Numbered from the stretch's first letter, positions 21,414 to 38,199 are shown. The stretch: 64,000 nt of DNA from Vesta saturnalis (GCA_036346205.1 JARFJB010000896.1:2107001-2171000), one strand, 5' to 3'. Translations and numbers: made by a program. The notes: generated by a model not told the origin, from the letters alone.

Positions 21414-21585
21414 AATAGCTGTATTCGTTTTAGAGTTTGTGGTTGACTGACATCAACTCCATTCAATTACAAACATTCGTTTCATCCTTGTTTATATACA
21501 TTATAAACAAGGATAAAACGAATGTTTTGTAATTGACTGGAGTTGACCTAAGTCAACCACAAACTCTAAAACGAATACAGCTATT
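21414..21585. repeat. Near-perfect 172-bp palindrome nested in piggyBac
   Basis: Arms of about 82 bp starting AATAGCTGTATTCGTTTTAG and ending with the reverse complement CTAAAACGAATACAGCTATT surround a loop of a few bases near 21,495-21,502. A few mismatches and one small indel are visible. It would form a long hairpin and resembles a foldback MITE inserted into, or part of, the piggyBac element. Confidence 0.88.
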
Positions 21586-21932
21586 ATTTAGCATAAAATT
21601 AGAGCGTACAAAGGAAAAAAACAAAAAAAAATAGCTGCCGTTAAAGACCGAGCGGGGTGCTGATGCACCCCACTCCCAAAAATAGCATATATTTTTTTTC
21701 TAGATTATTTATTTATTTACTTATTATGTTGGTACGATAAAAAAAGACAGCTACTGAGAATGAGGCGTTGTGAGATAAAATAGTTTAAAAAATATTAAAG
21801 AAAAAGGGTATTTGGGGTGCATTTGCACCCCTGTCGGCCTTAGAAGGGTTAAATAAAAAAAAATGTCGTCATGTAGTCATTTTGGTGTACATTTATTTGA
21901 AAGAAAATAACTGTAACTACGTGCACAATTTC

Positions 21933-24810
<2,878 letters not shown>

Positions 24811-24817
24811 CACATAT

Positions 24818-24899
<82 letters not shown>
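24811..24899. repeat. (CA)n then (TA)n microsatellite
   Basis: A short CA run to about 24,830 passes into about 70 bp of TA. It abuts the Penelope-like RT fragment on its right. Confidence 0.95.
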
Positions 24900-24902
<3 letters not shown>

Positions 24903-24904
24903 AA

Positions 24905-25180
24905 GAGGTCTATTGTGTGTTGCTGGTTGACGGTTTTTGTTTAATACCAATTTCCTTGCATTAGGCAGTCTCTGCCCATCGTCTCGGGTATTCTTTTTTT
25001 CTTCTTGGTTTATCTTTAGTGCTTGGACGATGGTTTGTACATCGTACATGAATAAATTAACTAGAACTGGCGATAGCGGTGAAGCCATCGATGCTCCTTC
25101 GATTTGTCTACACCTCTGGCTTCTATAGGTGAAGTAATTATTTTTTACGTATGTTCCGTTAGACTGATGATGTCTTCTTG
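24905..25180 (-). pseudogene. Penelope-like element RT fragment
   Basis: On the minus strand the reading YFTYRSQRCRQIEGASMASP passes into SPLSPVLVNLFMYDVQTIV, matching the conserved Penelope-type RT block (EG-AMGSPLSPV-AN-FM). Upstream of it (near 25,200) weak SIDVNKTNYNPQED suggests the preceding helix. The YVDD catalytic block and the GIY-YIG endonuclease are absent because the fragment ends at the (TA)n array. One frameshift is evident. Confidence 0.8.
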
Positions 25181-25700
25181 CGGATTGTAATTTGTTTTAT
25201 TTACATCTATTGAAATAAGAATAAGTATGAAAAATAAACAATCAGGATATTGTCCGAAACACATGAAATATAAGTTCATAACGTAACATTTTCAGAACTT
25301 TGATTTGGAATGATTCCTACAAGTTCAATTACCCCAAGTTTATCTGTTTTAAATCTACCTTAAATTTTAATCAGCATCAAACAAAATAATGACATCATTG
25401 TACACATAAAATGTAAATTCAGCAATATACACAAATCGTCAATGGGTGGAGACTTCTATTTCTTTCTCACAACGGTACAGCAGAAGCTCCTTTCGGAATT
25501 TAAACGATGAAATCATTAGTTTCCTAAACCTCCTCCATTTTTTTGGCTGTTTATCCAGAAACTTAATTAACGGCAAATCTTTACTTTTCTTTACTTAAAA
25601 CTTACTGAGCCATTACTGACTCCCCAAAAAAAAAACATATTAATTAAAACGAACTTTATATTTACAATAACTATTTAAACGTTATTTATTTACAGCAACT
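25181..25700. other. AT-rich stretch, no gene recognised
   Basis: No motif recognised between the Penelope-like fragment and the less AT-rich block at 25,710. Confidence 0.5.
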
Positions 25701-25709
25701 CGTTATTTG

Positions 25710-26240
25710 TTATGGGGGTCAGCCGCACACACAAAACCATCAAATAACCATGAACCAAGTCTCTAATACTCCGCACACAAATGAGATAAACATCCAAAGC
25801 ACCACCAGCAATAGACACCTAACTCTATTCCGAGGACTCGAAAACGTCGCCACGCGACGATAAACTGTAATATAATCCGCGGGGAGCGAAGTTACATAAC
25901 TATACCCAAATTTAGGGTACCGACAAGGCTTCTTACGATAAACTTCATCCAATCCTCCCCGGTAAGGCCGTAATTGTGCACTTCTTTCAACAAAAAAATT
26001 TTCGTGTGCGCGGCAGAACCGCAAACTCGAGCCTGGACGCTCCAACAACCCTATCAAGACTGCCTGTAAGAACCAACGTCCCATTTCCTCTTACATCATC
26101 ATTCCGAGCGTCACCTGCGGTTATCCAAACTAAAAAAAATTCAGCAATAAGCTTCACACGACGAAAACATGCTGCTTCCAAGAACTGATGGGCCCACGAC
26201 TCAATTAAAACGGAAAATAGTTGAGCAACCAAACTTTACG
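25710..26240 (-). other. Block of higher GC with two overlapping minus-strand open frames
   Basis: Minus-strand frames of 114 codons (26,084-25,740) and 81 codons (26,232-25,987) overlap here, in DNA clearly richer in G and C than its surroundings. The first contains LRFCRAHENFFVERSAQL and ends in a hydrophobic stretch (VRCLLLVVLWMFISFVCGVL). I recognise no family in either. The block could be an LTR, the 5' region of a retroelement, or an unrelated exon; no terminal TG...CA pair could be fixed. Confidence 0.3.
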
Positions 26241-26499
26241 AACTTTACAAAAAACACATTTAATCAAAACGATTCGGTAAATCTTTAAAAAGAATTGCGA
26301 CATCATTTAACTACACGCGTAAAAGCAAATTTATATCCACATCTTATATTTCACAAATTACGTTTCATTTAATCGACATGAAATTTACTCTTTTAAAATT
26401 ATAACAGATTGAAGAAAGAAAATGAAGTAACTAATAGTTTCTGATATACGTTAATTTTTAATTCAATAATCTATATTTAAAAGGAAATAACTAGGAATG

Positions 26500-27230
26500 T
26501 AACTAAAAAACTTGAATTTATTAACGGCCATGAAACCGAAAGAAAATCACATATCTGACCCTCACAAAATTGGAATTCTAAATTCTAACTTGCAACAAGA
26601 ACACCCTAAATATCGTCATATAACAAAGAAAGTAAGTAATTACCTTACAATTCACGATACCAGAAAAAAATTGAATAAAATAAACACGTAGCTGTTGGAT
26701 TTGCACTTGGAATTAAGCAACACCATTCATTCCAGCGTATTTCATACGCTGGAACAAATTACCAAATTTCCTGCTAAAACAGACACAAGTTTAATAACGA
26801 AAAACAAAAAAAAAATTCGGGAAGCTGCAAAAAAAAATCCAATTCAATATCATCAACACCAATTCAACACGACAAAGTGGTACACAATATTTCTAGAATG
26901 CAACTACATAGACAATAAAAACACTGATGGTCAGATATGTGGACGACACTTTTATAATCTGGACATATTGGAGAACAACTGTAAGGATTTCTGCAACACC
27001 TAAATGGAATTCACTAAAGGATAAGGTTTACAATGGAAATAGAAGACAATGGAACACTGTCATTTTTGAACGTATTAATATACACGAAGGGAGAACAACT
27101 AGGACACGCAGTTTATAGAAAACCAACACATACCTGAATGGTCAATCCCGTCATCACCCAGCACAACTACAGGCCGTGGACAAAACACTAATTAAGAGAT
27201 CCAAGCAAACAATATTTGAATATGAAGACA
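26500..27230 (+). pseudogene. Penelope-like element, internally deleted
   Basis: The left part has NYLTIHDTRKKLNKIN and LLDLHLELSNTIHSSVFHTL, resembling the N-terminal helical region of Penelope-like proteins. Near 26,928 the catalytic RT block MVRYVDDTFIIW appears, so the middle of the RT has been lost. Then in shifted frames come EIEDNGTLSFLNVLIY, GEQLGHAVYRKPTHT and NGQSRHHPAQLQAVDKTLI, the conserved post-RT order of Penelope elements. The GIY-YIG domain is not present. The element ends near the minus-strand R1-type fragment at 27,320, so the two lie tail to tail. Confidence 0.82.
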
Positions 27231-27319
27231 TTTCTGGTTTAAACCTTTCCATGAAGCCCCTGACGGTCTGTCATTTTTTTGCTAAAAAAAGAACCTCGGT
27301 CTCTAGGTTACTGGAGGAA

Positions 27320-28110
27320 ATATTCTCTACCTACAGATCATCGTTCAAGGGGGAGCGTTCTCTATCCCATCTAAGGCACTCAAACTTGGTATGCTCCGCG
27401 CTATATACAATCTTGATTCGGAACAAATATTGCAGCCATGCCCTGTGAAACACTGTGCCATGGCCTACCCGAGTCCTGTTTATCCATACCTTTAAGTTGC
27501 AGATGAGTCGCCTATTCCACTGAGTTTTAGCTTCGCTGGTATTACCCAAGCGTTGAACCCACTGCCCCATCGCTTCCTATCGGAGTAGTAAATGGTATTC
27601 CATGAAAGTGGACCCTACCGCACGCCCATCGTCACGTTGTTCCGTTCGTGTGCCGCCTCTATACATCTTGAGCTTACATAGCTTTTATTGTTTTCCTCCA
27701 TGTACTGACTCACTTTCCAGTACCTGGTAGGTTCGTTAATTACGCAAAGGACGCCGAATTAAACGCGTTCCTGATATCCAATGTCAGATGCATTAGTATA
27801 CCCCTATTAGTAAGACTCACGTCTCTTATAGTTTTTATCTTACATGTAACTATGCACAGCGGTTTTACTGTGCTTCGTCACTTGCTGAAACCGTACTAGA
27901 GTTCGCTCAACCCTCCTCTAAATTCTATTTCCGCTTCTAGTCTTCCTTTAAGGACTATCTTTATGAGCTGGGCTTTTAAAGTAGCGTAAAGTGCGTAAAC
28001 TGTAGGTCGCCAAGTAAGTTTCTCCGTGCGCCACTATGTGCATTCTCCGCCTCGCACATTTCTTCCTGGAAACATTACTCGCTACGCAGTCGAGTAGGTT
28101 TTCGTATCGC
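27320..28110 (-). pseudogene. R1-clade non-LTR retrotransposon fragment
   Basis: From right to left on the minus strand: FRGGLSELQYGFSK-stop-RSTV near 27,900, the R1-type finger motif (GGLS-QYGFR-GRST), then ILMHLTLDIRNAFNSASFA near 27,780, the first Asp block of the palm (LDVKNAFNSA in the family). After a gap, the C-terminal part reads RRLICNLKVWINR, VGHGTVFHRAWLQYLFRIK, and YSAEHTKFECLRWDRERSPL near 27,360, matching the DTAEH-FxCPRW-ER zinc region of R1 elements. The central YADD block is missing. Stops and gaps show it is dead. Confidence 0.82.
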
Positions 28111-28504
28111 CTTTATACACTCGGATCTAGTGGCTGCTATATCTGTGTTCCACCAAGTTCATCGACAGTGCTAGTGGTAAGTATTTTACTTGCCAGTAGT
28201 TCTCTAATCTTTATTTCTTTTGCAGGTTTGTACATCCATTTAGATGGGTATTGTTTTCAGCCACGAGCTGACCCCTAGCGTCCTCCACCGGTGAACCCTA
28301 AAGCTGTGACAAGGAGTTAAGTGTTACTGCAATCTTCCCCATTTAGCTTAACGGTCTTTTTGGTTGTTGCATTCTCCATTATCTCTTTTGCGAGATCCGG
28401 TGGCACGTTCTATAATGTTCAGAAGCATTTGGAATTTCTTTAGAAGCTTCATATCTTTAGTGTTTATTTCTTCATCTTCTATATCAATAATTTCTATTAT
28501 ATAC

Positions 28505-28576
<72 letters not shown>
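28505..28576. repeat. (TA)n microsatellite
   Basis: About 70 bp of pure TA. Confidence 0.96.
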
Positions 28577-28578
<2 letters not shown>

Positions 28579-28579
28579 A

Positions 28580-30728
<2,149 letters not shown>

Positions 30729-30934
30729 TTATATTTATGGTGTAAGTCAAATTAAACAATGATTAACAATATACTTTTATTAATCTTTACAAATATTTCG
30801 TTAATGTTTGTTAACTTCATCAGTGATTGACATTAATTAGAAATAAACCTACTATGAAATTTAGAAAAGGAGTTATAAATTGTTGGAAAATTATCTTACT
30901 CTTACTATTACATGCATTATTACTATTAATTTTA

Positions 30935-31018
30935 TATACATCATTTCATAATTGTTTTCTATGTCTAAAATTTCTGTTTCATCACAACTAAAAAATGTTT
31001 GTTTTCAATTGAGTGTAT
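30935..31018 (+). repeat. Left inverted terminal repeat of the Penelope-like element
   Basis: Matches the reverse complement of 32,320-32,404 with small indels. Confidence 0.75.
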
Positions 31019-31024
31019 CGCCAA

Positions 31025-32320
31025 AGCGGTACTATTGCAGTAGTTCCTGAAGATAAAGGACAAACAACATTTATTTTGGAAAAGGATGAATACGTATCTA
31101 AAGCATTAGAACACTTAAATAACATAACAACTTATGAAAAATCAAGAAAGATCCTACTAATAATATAATTAAAGACTATAACAGAATCATCAAAAATTGG
31201 TATAACGAAGGTACAGTTAATCAAAAGAATTTATTCATCTTTCAGAGAAATATGCAGAAATACCAAAAATTTATTTTTACCCAATAGTATCTTCATTCAA
31301 TTCTCCAAATTATAAGTTATCATAATTTTTATGTAATATTTTAGGTAATATTTTAGGGCAGAACACATTTTCCATAAAAAACCTTAACTGAATTTAAACA
31401 TGTAGTAAATTCTACCAAAACAAAAACTGGCCATATCATCTTATCTTTAGATGTCAATTCTTTATATACTAATATTCCAAATAATCAAAATTCTTAATGG
31501 AAAATGGATAGACATAAAAGCTTTACAAAGGTACAGATTTTTTTTAAATACCACTTACTTCAAATTTAAAAATGATTTTTACAAACAACATTTGGATGCG
31601 CAATGGGATCGCCTATTTCAGCGAATCCCTAATTTAACAATCGAATATATGGAAGATATTTGCCTTCAAAATTTAAGTTTTAAGTTTTTCCTACATTTTA
31701 TTTTAGATATGTTGCATTTTACTAACTGCCAAACCTAACAAAATTAATGAAGTTTTCAATAACTTCGATAATAAATTAAAATTTACAGTAGAATTAGAAA
31801 ACGATAATAAGATACCGTTTGTAGACAGACTTATTATAAACTTTAATTGGTATCAAAACTTACCCATAGTGGAAGATACGTCAACTCTCATTCAAACCAT
31901 CCTTATAACACTAAAATTAATATAATTCATAGTATTATAGATAAATGTTTACAATTTCTGATCCCATATTTACGCCAAAATTAAAGGAAGAGTTCACCTT
32001 TTTATAATAACTACCAAAATTCTAATAAACCTCAATCAGATTTTAAACGCATATCAATTCTTTTTCTAATAAAAATCTATTTTACTAAAACATCTTCTTA
32101 AATATAATATCATAGCCGCTTTTGAACCTCAAAACAAATTCAATGTTATTTACAAAACTAAAATCAAAAACGCCAAAAGAACAAAAACATATACCATTTA
32201 CAAAATTCCTTGTAACAAATGCAGTGAAATTTATATCGGATCTTCTTTACAACCTTTAAAGAATAGACTAACACAACTAAAATCTGACGTAAATTAAATC
32301 CTAAAAGTACCCTTTGGATA
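31025..32320 (+). pseudogene. Penelope-like RT plus GIY-YIG endonuclease, degenerate
   Basis: Readable blocks in order: VVPEDKGQTTFILEKDEYVS, then TEFKHVVNSTKTKTGHIILS leading to LDVNSLYTNIP (first catalytic Asp block), then GCAMGSPISANP in a shifted frame near 31,605. The central part with the YVDD box is not found. At 32,150-32,280 come NVIYKTKIKNAKRTKTYTIY, then KIPCNKCSEIYIGSSLQPLK, the GIY-YIG nuclease core with its CxxC pair. Many stops and shifts are present. In intact elements this protein cuts the target and reverse-transcribes the RNA onto it. Confidence 0.85.
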
Positions 32321-32404
32321 TACACTCAATTGGAAAAGCAGTATTTTAGTTACGATGAAACAGAAAACAATTATAAAGAAGATTACTTTTAGAAATGATG
32401 TATA
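32320..32404 (-). repeat. Right inverted terminal repeat of the Penelope-like element
   Basis: Reverse complement of 30,935-31,018, with ATACACTCAATTG at the inner edge and GATGTATA at the outer edge. A (TA)n array starts 14 bp further on. Confidence 0.75.
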
Positions 32405-32413
32405 TTTAACTCC

Positions 32414-32417
<4 letters not shown>

Positions 32418-32488
<71 letters not shown>
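32418..32488. repeat. (TA)n microsatellite
   Basis: About 70 bp of TA lying exactly between the Penelope-like element and the start of the CR1-like RT. Confidence 0.96.
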
Positions 32489-32489
<1 letters not shown>

Positions 32490-32490
<1 letters not shown>

Positions 32491-35400
32491 TAAATAAACA
32501 AATGACCGATTTTTTTATAATCAACAGTATGGCTTTCGGAAGGAAAAGTGCACCGTGACGCAATCATCACGTTCGTTTGTAATGCCTTGGAATGCTTTGA
32601 GAAGTGAGAGTAGCTGGTAGCTGCATTTGTTGACCTGTCCAAGGCGTTCGACTGTGTGAATCACGAAATATTGGCACGAAAATTAAAGAAAGTATACAAT
32701 TTCTGTGACAGTAGCGTTGTTTGATAAGGTCATTCTTGAAGGATGACACCAGTGCTTAATCTTTAATAATGACATTTATAACAAGTTGCCCATACAGCAT
32801 GGGGTTGCTCAGGGCTCAATTCTAGGCCCTATTCTTTTTTAATTTATATATACATATATTTATATATAAATAATAAACAAATGACAAAGAAACAAACACA
32901 AATATATTTACATATACCTCAACAACGTGGTTGAAAATCAAAACCACACGTCACTACCAATTTCTGCAAAATTCTTAATACTAAAACAACCAATCAAAAC
33001 CACATAACTCGACAACGATTATCTTTTCGCTTTTAAACTAATTAATAATTACCCAACATTACGCAAATTACAAAAGATAATCGTGCTTTACTAAATTTTC
33101 AAAGTACTTAAATATAATCCTTACTTAAAATTGTCCATTTATCCTACGCTCTTCTTTCTTCTTTCTTCCCGTAAATCAATTCTTTGTAGTCCATTTGTAA
33201 TCCTTAAATTGCATGAAGGCACATAACCAGTGCTTCACAATTTCACAAACACTTATTCCTTTCTGTACTCACAAATAGTCCAATAACACGTAATAATCCG
33301 TATACGTTTGGTTGCCTCTTAAAATTTCTAGCAACCTTTAGGACAGTTTAGTCCTTCCTTACACAAATAAATTTTAATGTCACAAAAATTACCTCAACAT
33401 TGGTTTAATTTACTACCAAAATTTCGTTTACTTAAAAGTGGTCCCATAAATAATTTTAACTCTATATCGGTACAAGAACACGCGCTGCACTTAACACTTT
33501 AACATAACAACTGTTAACTTTTATAAATCTGCTTACGCACTTTTACTTTCTTGAAAATAAACAAACTAATTTTATCTTCAATCTCAATTTAATTAATTGT
33601 TTTATTTATGAATGTCTTATACGATTCATCCCCTTTCGGGTAACGCAGTTGTTTAAACAATGACTGCCTTCAATATTATTCACAAATATAACTCCAACTT
33701 AACCCATTCTAAGCCATACTACACCTCGCGCGTCTCCCCAACATTCACCACAAGCAACAGCCAAAACGAAAAAGCTCCCGTCAATCCCTGACTTTCCTAT
33801 TTATAACTTCAGTCATCCATCTTTAAACATGTCTTCCTTCCGCGCTATATTCTCCAATAGTATTCACTCAAAATTTCTTAATGCCGATAGTTACTACCAT
33901 CTGTACAACCACGCTCATAACTACAATACATCGCCATATTTGTTCTTACTTACAAATTTTACAATTACTTCATGAAGAAATCATTTTCGTCATTACATTC
34001 ATTCAGTAGCCACTCTGGACCATTACGCAACTTTCAACATTTATCTCCAACCTGGCTCGATCTCCTTCCGCAACATTTGCAAAAATAAGTACCGTCTAAG
34101 GTCTCAAATCCCATATACATACACGTATTCTCAAAACAATTGCACAACATTACGAAAACTTTCTAAAATTAACACTTAAACATACCAAATCTTTCTCTAC
34201 ATATTTTCTAAAACATTCTACACTTATACTTCACATGTTCTGGTCAAGATTACTCATTTATCTTCCAACATTCCATTTCTTACGGTAGCAACACAGTAGC
34301 AAACGTTATCGTCCCATCGACAAATTTCTCTTCACATTTACATTCATCAGAATCTATTTATTCTAACACCAATGTCTCTATAATATTCAAATACACGTAT
34401 CTACATACTGTATAATATTTCTCCTAAATTTCCAGTGGCGTATCACCCACCCACATACATTATGCGTACACACAAAAATTTTTTTCCGTTCAAACTCAAT
34501 ACACCGTACTCAAAACACGTAATACACGTCATTATAACATCCTACATACAGGGTGCGTCAACGCAACCTGACAATACGACTTGTCTTATCCGTATCACCA
34601 CACATCGGTTGTATTCTTTATGCTGATGATGCAATTTTAATTGCAGTCAACCAGGATATATATTGCCCTGAAAAATGTACAAACGGGGGTCAACGAAGTT
34701 TAATTGGTGTGTGAATAACAAATTAAATGAAGACAAGACAAATTTTTGCCCGTATCTCTAAAAAATGTAATTTCACTTCTAACATTAATTCAGGATGCTT
34801 TATTGACACCAAATTAAAATTCGATTCACACTGTGACAATATCACTAACAAAATCAACAAATCTGTCTTTTGTTAAAAAGGTTACAAGATAATACGTCAC
34901 CTGAGGTTATGCGAACGGCCTACTTTGCCCTAATCCAAAGTATTCTTTCGTATGCAATTTTGGCATGGGGTCATAGTTCATCTTGGAAAGCCATAACTCG
35001 ACTCAATGCAAAGCGGTTCGAATTATTGCCAATTTATATTTCAGAGATGACTGCCGGAAATCATTTAGTCATTTAAAATACTAACCTTTCCTTGTCTTTT
35101 CATCCTAGATGCTCTGTGCTATGCTAAGAAGCACATTTCCGGCAATAAAACAATGTGAACTACAGCCATGACACCAGATAAAAAGATAATATAAGGGTAA
35201 CGTACTCCAGGTTAACAAATACTCAAAATGGCATTATCCACCAATCACAATCTTTATACAATTATCTTCCTCGTCACATAAAATCTCTAACGTTATTAAA
35301 ATTTAAAGCGAGAATAAAAGAATTTCTAATGTTAAATTCATTTCATTCATTTGATGAGTTTATCGCTAACGTTAAGCATCTAGATTAACTAGTTAATTAT

Positions 35401-35520
35401 TTGTTTTTGTGTTCAACTTGTTGGTTAACCACCAAATCATGCTTTTACTGTTTATACTTATATTTTTATTCTAAAGACAATTTTTGACGAGTGTAAGTGT
35501 ACCATCACGTTCGCACAATA

Positions 35521-35525
<5 letters not shown>
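32490..35525 (+). pseudogene. CR1-like non-LTR retrotransposon RT, split by an insertion
   Basis: The left part reads QYGFRKEKCTV near 32,520, then AFVDLSKAFDCVNHEILARK at 32,620 (first Asp block) and LPIQHGVAQGSILGPILF at 32,785. The expected next block follows only at 34,613: CILYADDAILIAVN (catalytic YADD). Then come DTKLKFDSHCDNITNKINKS, MRTAYFALIQSILSYAILAW (34,911) and LPRHIKSLTLLKFKARIKEF near 35,265, ending KEFLMLNSFHSFDEFIANV. This order matches CR1/Daphne-type insect elements. Normally only about 100 bp separate GPILF and YADD, so about 1.7 kb is inserted. Several stops are present. The 3' end (AATAAATATT) runs into a (TA)n array. Confidence 0.85.
32850..34600. other. G-poor 1.7-kb insert within the CR1-like RT
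   Basis: The plus strand is unusually poor in G and rich in A, C and T across the whole insert, unlike both flanks. It has no long open frame on either strand and no motif I recognise. The exact borders are unclear because the left flank is TA-rich. It could be a solo LTR, the non-coding part of another element or a non-autonomous transposon. Confidence 0.55.

Positions 35526-35587
<62 letters not shown>
35526..35587. repeat. (TA)n microsatellite
   Basis: About 60 bp of TA directly after the 3' end of the CR1-like element, possibly its tail. Confidence 0.95.
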
Positions 35588-35589
<2 letters not shown>

Positions 35590-35590
<1 letters not shown>

Positions 35591-37090
35591 CAGTTCTTGT
35601 GGCACCGTGAAACTATTCGTCGAAGTGGCGCCGGAGTTTTGTATAGATAAAGTTACGTTTAAGCACCAGTATACAAAAAACGTGTATATGCGATCCGGCA
35701 CTTTATATATACTGACTGGGTGGGATGTCTGTGATACACTGATGTCACAAACAACTTTTGTGCAAGAGTGCAGGTAACGGGATTTTTTAACACATGCGTT
35801 TGCAGAAATCATAAAACAGATTTTATGCTTTTGTAAAATCTTCGACAACCTTTTCCCGTTATTTCAAAAATTTATTTAAACCTGCACTTTTTGATAATCT
35901 TGCAGGTTGAAAAACAATTAAGCTATTTCGTTATTAACAAATAAATTAAGCTTTTCGAAAAGTCCTTTTCAGCAGTTTACTAATTAGTTTTGTAGTCACT
36001 GCGTGAGATTTTCAATAACAAGCTCTTCATGCATAATTTTATGAAAATTTAAACTTTCACCATATTCACACATATAAAATACTTATCTTTTGGGTTTTTA
36101 TGGTGTATTTGTATTTTAAATTGTACAATCTAAACGTTTCGATAACACTTACAGTTATTTTCTTCAGAAGCAGTATTATTTATTAAAATTGTTAAAATTG
36201 AAAGCAATTTCGTGAAATTTGAAAGATTAGAATTTAGAATTTTCACCAAAAATTTTGTTTTACAAGATGAAGCAGCGTCGTTTTAGGTTGTAATAAGAGA
36301 CAGACAGGATTGACAATACTGAATAATTGATTTATTGTTGCCGTTCCTACTATTACTATTAAAACATAAAAAATGTCTAAAATTCTAAACTGTTTATTAT
36401 GTTCAAACATAAACACTCTAAGATACATTCAATAATATAAAATGCATATCACTAAAAAATTTAAGTCATCGGCTTATTTTTTTTAAAAGTTGAACTTTGC
36501 TTTTTAGTTGAGCAATAGTTCTGTTTTTACAAAACTTTTCTAAAAACTGTTTCATTTCATTCGTATTTGGATATGATGATTTTAACTTCATAATTTCAAA
36601 ATTACGAAAAATATAGAGACTTTTATTATTTCTCATAGTTACAAAATAAAGTCACCAAATGAACATATTTCATATCTTATTCCATTTTTTAGAATATATT
36701 AAGAATTCACAAATATATACTTCGAAATATCTAAAAAAATTGAACATCCTAGAAATCTAGCTACTCTCATAATTTTCTATGATGCAAAATTGACGTGAAT
36801 AAAGATATCTCTTATTTCTTTGCTTATACTTTTAAATGTTAAAATGTTAAATTTTAAAAGTTCAATTTTTCTTGTATTTTCAATAGTAAGTTTCTCGAAA
36901 ACTATGGCACATAGAAAAAATACTAGGATACTTCTTTTTAGGAAATTAATCAAGCTGTCTTTTTTATAACAAATAATTTTTCGATATCTTTGACGGTTAA
37001 CGAGTTATTAGCGAAATAAAGCTATTCCTCAAAAGGGGCGGTTGGTGGGCCGGGGGCTTGCGCACCACCATCAGAACTGATTTTTGTGGT
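35590..37090. other. AT-rich stretch, no gene recognised
   Basis: A 107-codon minus-strand frame (35,848-35,525) runs into the TA array and is partly repeat-derived; I do not regard it as a gene. The stretch 36,840-37,080 resembles non-coding insect repeat DNA and contains a short GC-rich burst near 37,036-37,070. Confidence 0.45.
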
Positions 37091-37101
37091 TTTATGGTGT
37101 A

Positions 37102-37395
37102 TCACCCCTCCACTAACAGTTTCAGAAGAAAAATCTCAGAAAATATTTTTTGCGATCTTACCGACTGAACTAAATGTAAGTTAAGTAACATTAGATAAAA
37201 TTTTCGATAAAAAACTTGACTATCTGGATTTGCGCGGGATGCTACAATAGGTCTAAGTGGTTTAGTTTGCTTGTTTAATTTATGTAATCGATACGTTTTA
37301 GGTGTAGGACGTGTGAGTGGATGTAATTTAGATTTCATTAAATATTGCATTTCAAATGATTTAGTGATTATGACTAATGAACATTTTTGAAACAA
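37102..37395 (-). pseudogene. Penelope-like RT fragment
   Basis: A 97-codon open frame includes RPTPKTYRLHKLNKQTKPLR followed by PIVASRANPDSQV, matching the conserved block P-LYGLPKIHKP-PLRPIVS of Penelope-like RTs. Neither the catalytic Asp blocks nor the endonuclease is present. It lies head to head with the plus-strand Penelope-like fragment that begins near 37,500. Confidence 0.75.
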
Positions 37396-37499
37396 AATTA
37401 AAGAATTTTACCAATTAATTAATTAATTCAGCAGCGGGTTAGCAATGATTTTAAATGCCATTCAGGCATAACTGACTTTATTATTATTTTATTATGTAA

Positions 37500-38120
37500 A
37501 AATCAGGTGCAGAGTAACAAATTGAACAAAGTGAATCATTAACCTAATTTACAATTGAACAGGAAACAATTAAATATAAAATTTTTTAGACATGAGCAAA
37601 ACGGTAAAGGTCATAAATCTGACAGAATAATCAATTCCATTTTACACACAACAATAAATACTACAAAAGCGATCAATAATTTGGTTAATTATGCCTTTGA
37701 TAAATCTTCACGAATACACTATAAAAAAATATGAACAGAATTAAGAATATTCTTCTCAAAACACAATTTATTAATAAAACAGTTTGACCACGTATCGAGA
37801 AATTTATATTCCGCGTTAATCAGTATTACTTTAGATGTCAAAATTAGTCAGATTATTTTTGTAATCTTTCAATAATTTAGATTGTGAGGAAATACCTAAC
37901 AACAATTACTTAACTGTACCTTTCATACCTAAACTTTCACAATCTACAAACGTAACAATAACGTAAAAATTGTAATACACTTTAACAATACACAAAACAT
38001 AACAAATCAAATGTCGTTTACAAAATTGACTGCCATAATTGTTACAAGTGTTATGTAGGGAGTACACAAATTTTTGAAGACATTTCACATAAACTAGAGT
38101 GCTTTTAAGCTTTAAAAATT
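37500..38120 (+). pseudogene. Penelope-like element, C-terminal GIY-YIG fragment
   Basis: Near 37,910 the reading TVPFIPKLSQSTNVTIT corresponds to the LPYI-GLSE segment before the nuclease, and 38,010-38,110 gives NVVYKIDCHNCYKCYVGSTQ, then IFEDISHKLECF, the GIY-YIG core with a CxxC pair. No RT motifs are retained upstream. The fragment ends before the CR1/L2-type element that starts near 38,200. Confidence 0.78.
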
Positions 38121-38199
38121 CACTAAACACGAACGTACGGTGAACAGTAAATTCGCGAACGTGTATGATTCTCACTATTAACTCAAGTTTCGATATATA

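Larger units (their letters stand above)
19792..21852 (-). mobile_element. piggyBac-family transposon with TTAA ends, internally deleted
   Basis: TTAA occurs at 19,792-19,795 and 21,849-21,852. Between them (19,796-21,848, about 2.05 kb) the termini are inverted copies: left TTAACTCTTGTAAGGCCGAC, right (reverse complement) TTAACCCTTCTAAGGCCGAC. Subterminal GGGGTGCATTTG motifs are present at both ends, and the right one forms a GGGGTGCATTTGCACCCC palindrome. TTAA duplication and CCY...-type ends are diagnostic of piggyBac. The transposase runs on the minus strand and a long palindrome is nested between its start and the right end. Confidence 0.93.
30935..32404 (+). mobile_element. Penelope-like element with inverted terminal repeats
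   Basis: The RT/endonuclease remnant is flanked by inverted copies of an 84-bp segment (30,935-31,018 and 32,320-32,404), each containing a TGTTTCATC core, a run of A-rich sequence and CAATTGAGTGTAT at the inner edge. Penelope-like elements often carry terminal repeats in inverted or direct orientation, so this gives plausible element limits. The total of 1.47 kb is about half of a complete element. Confidence 0.75.
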
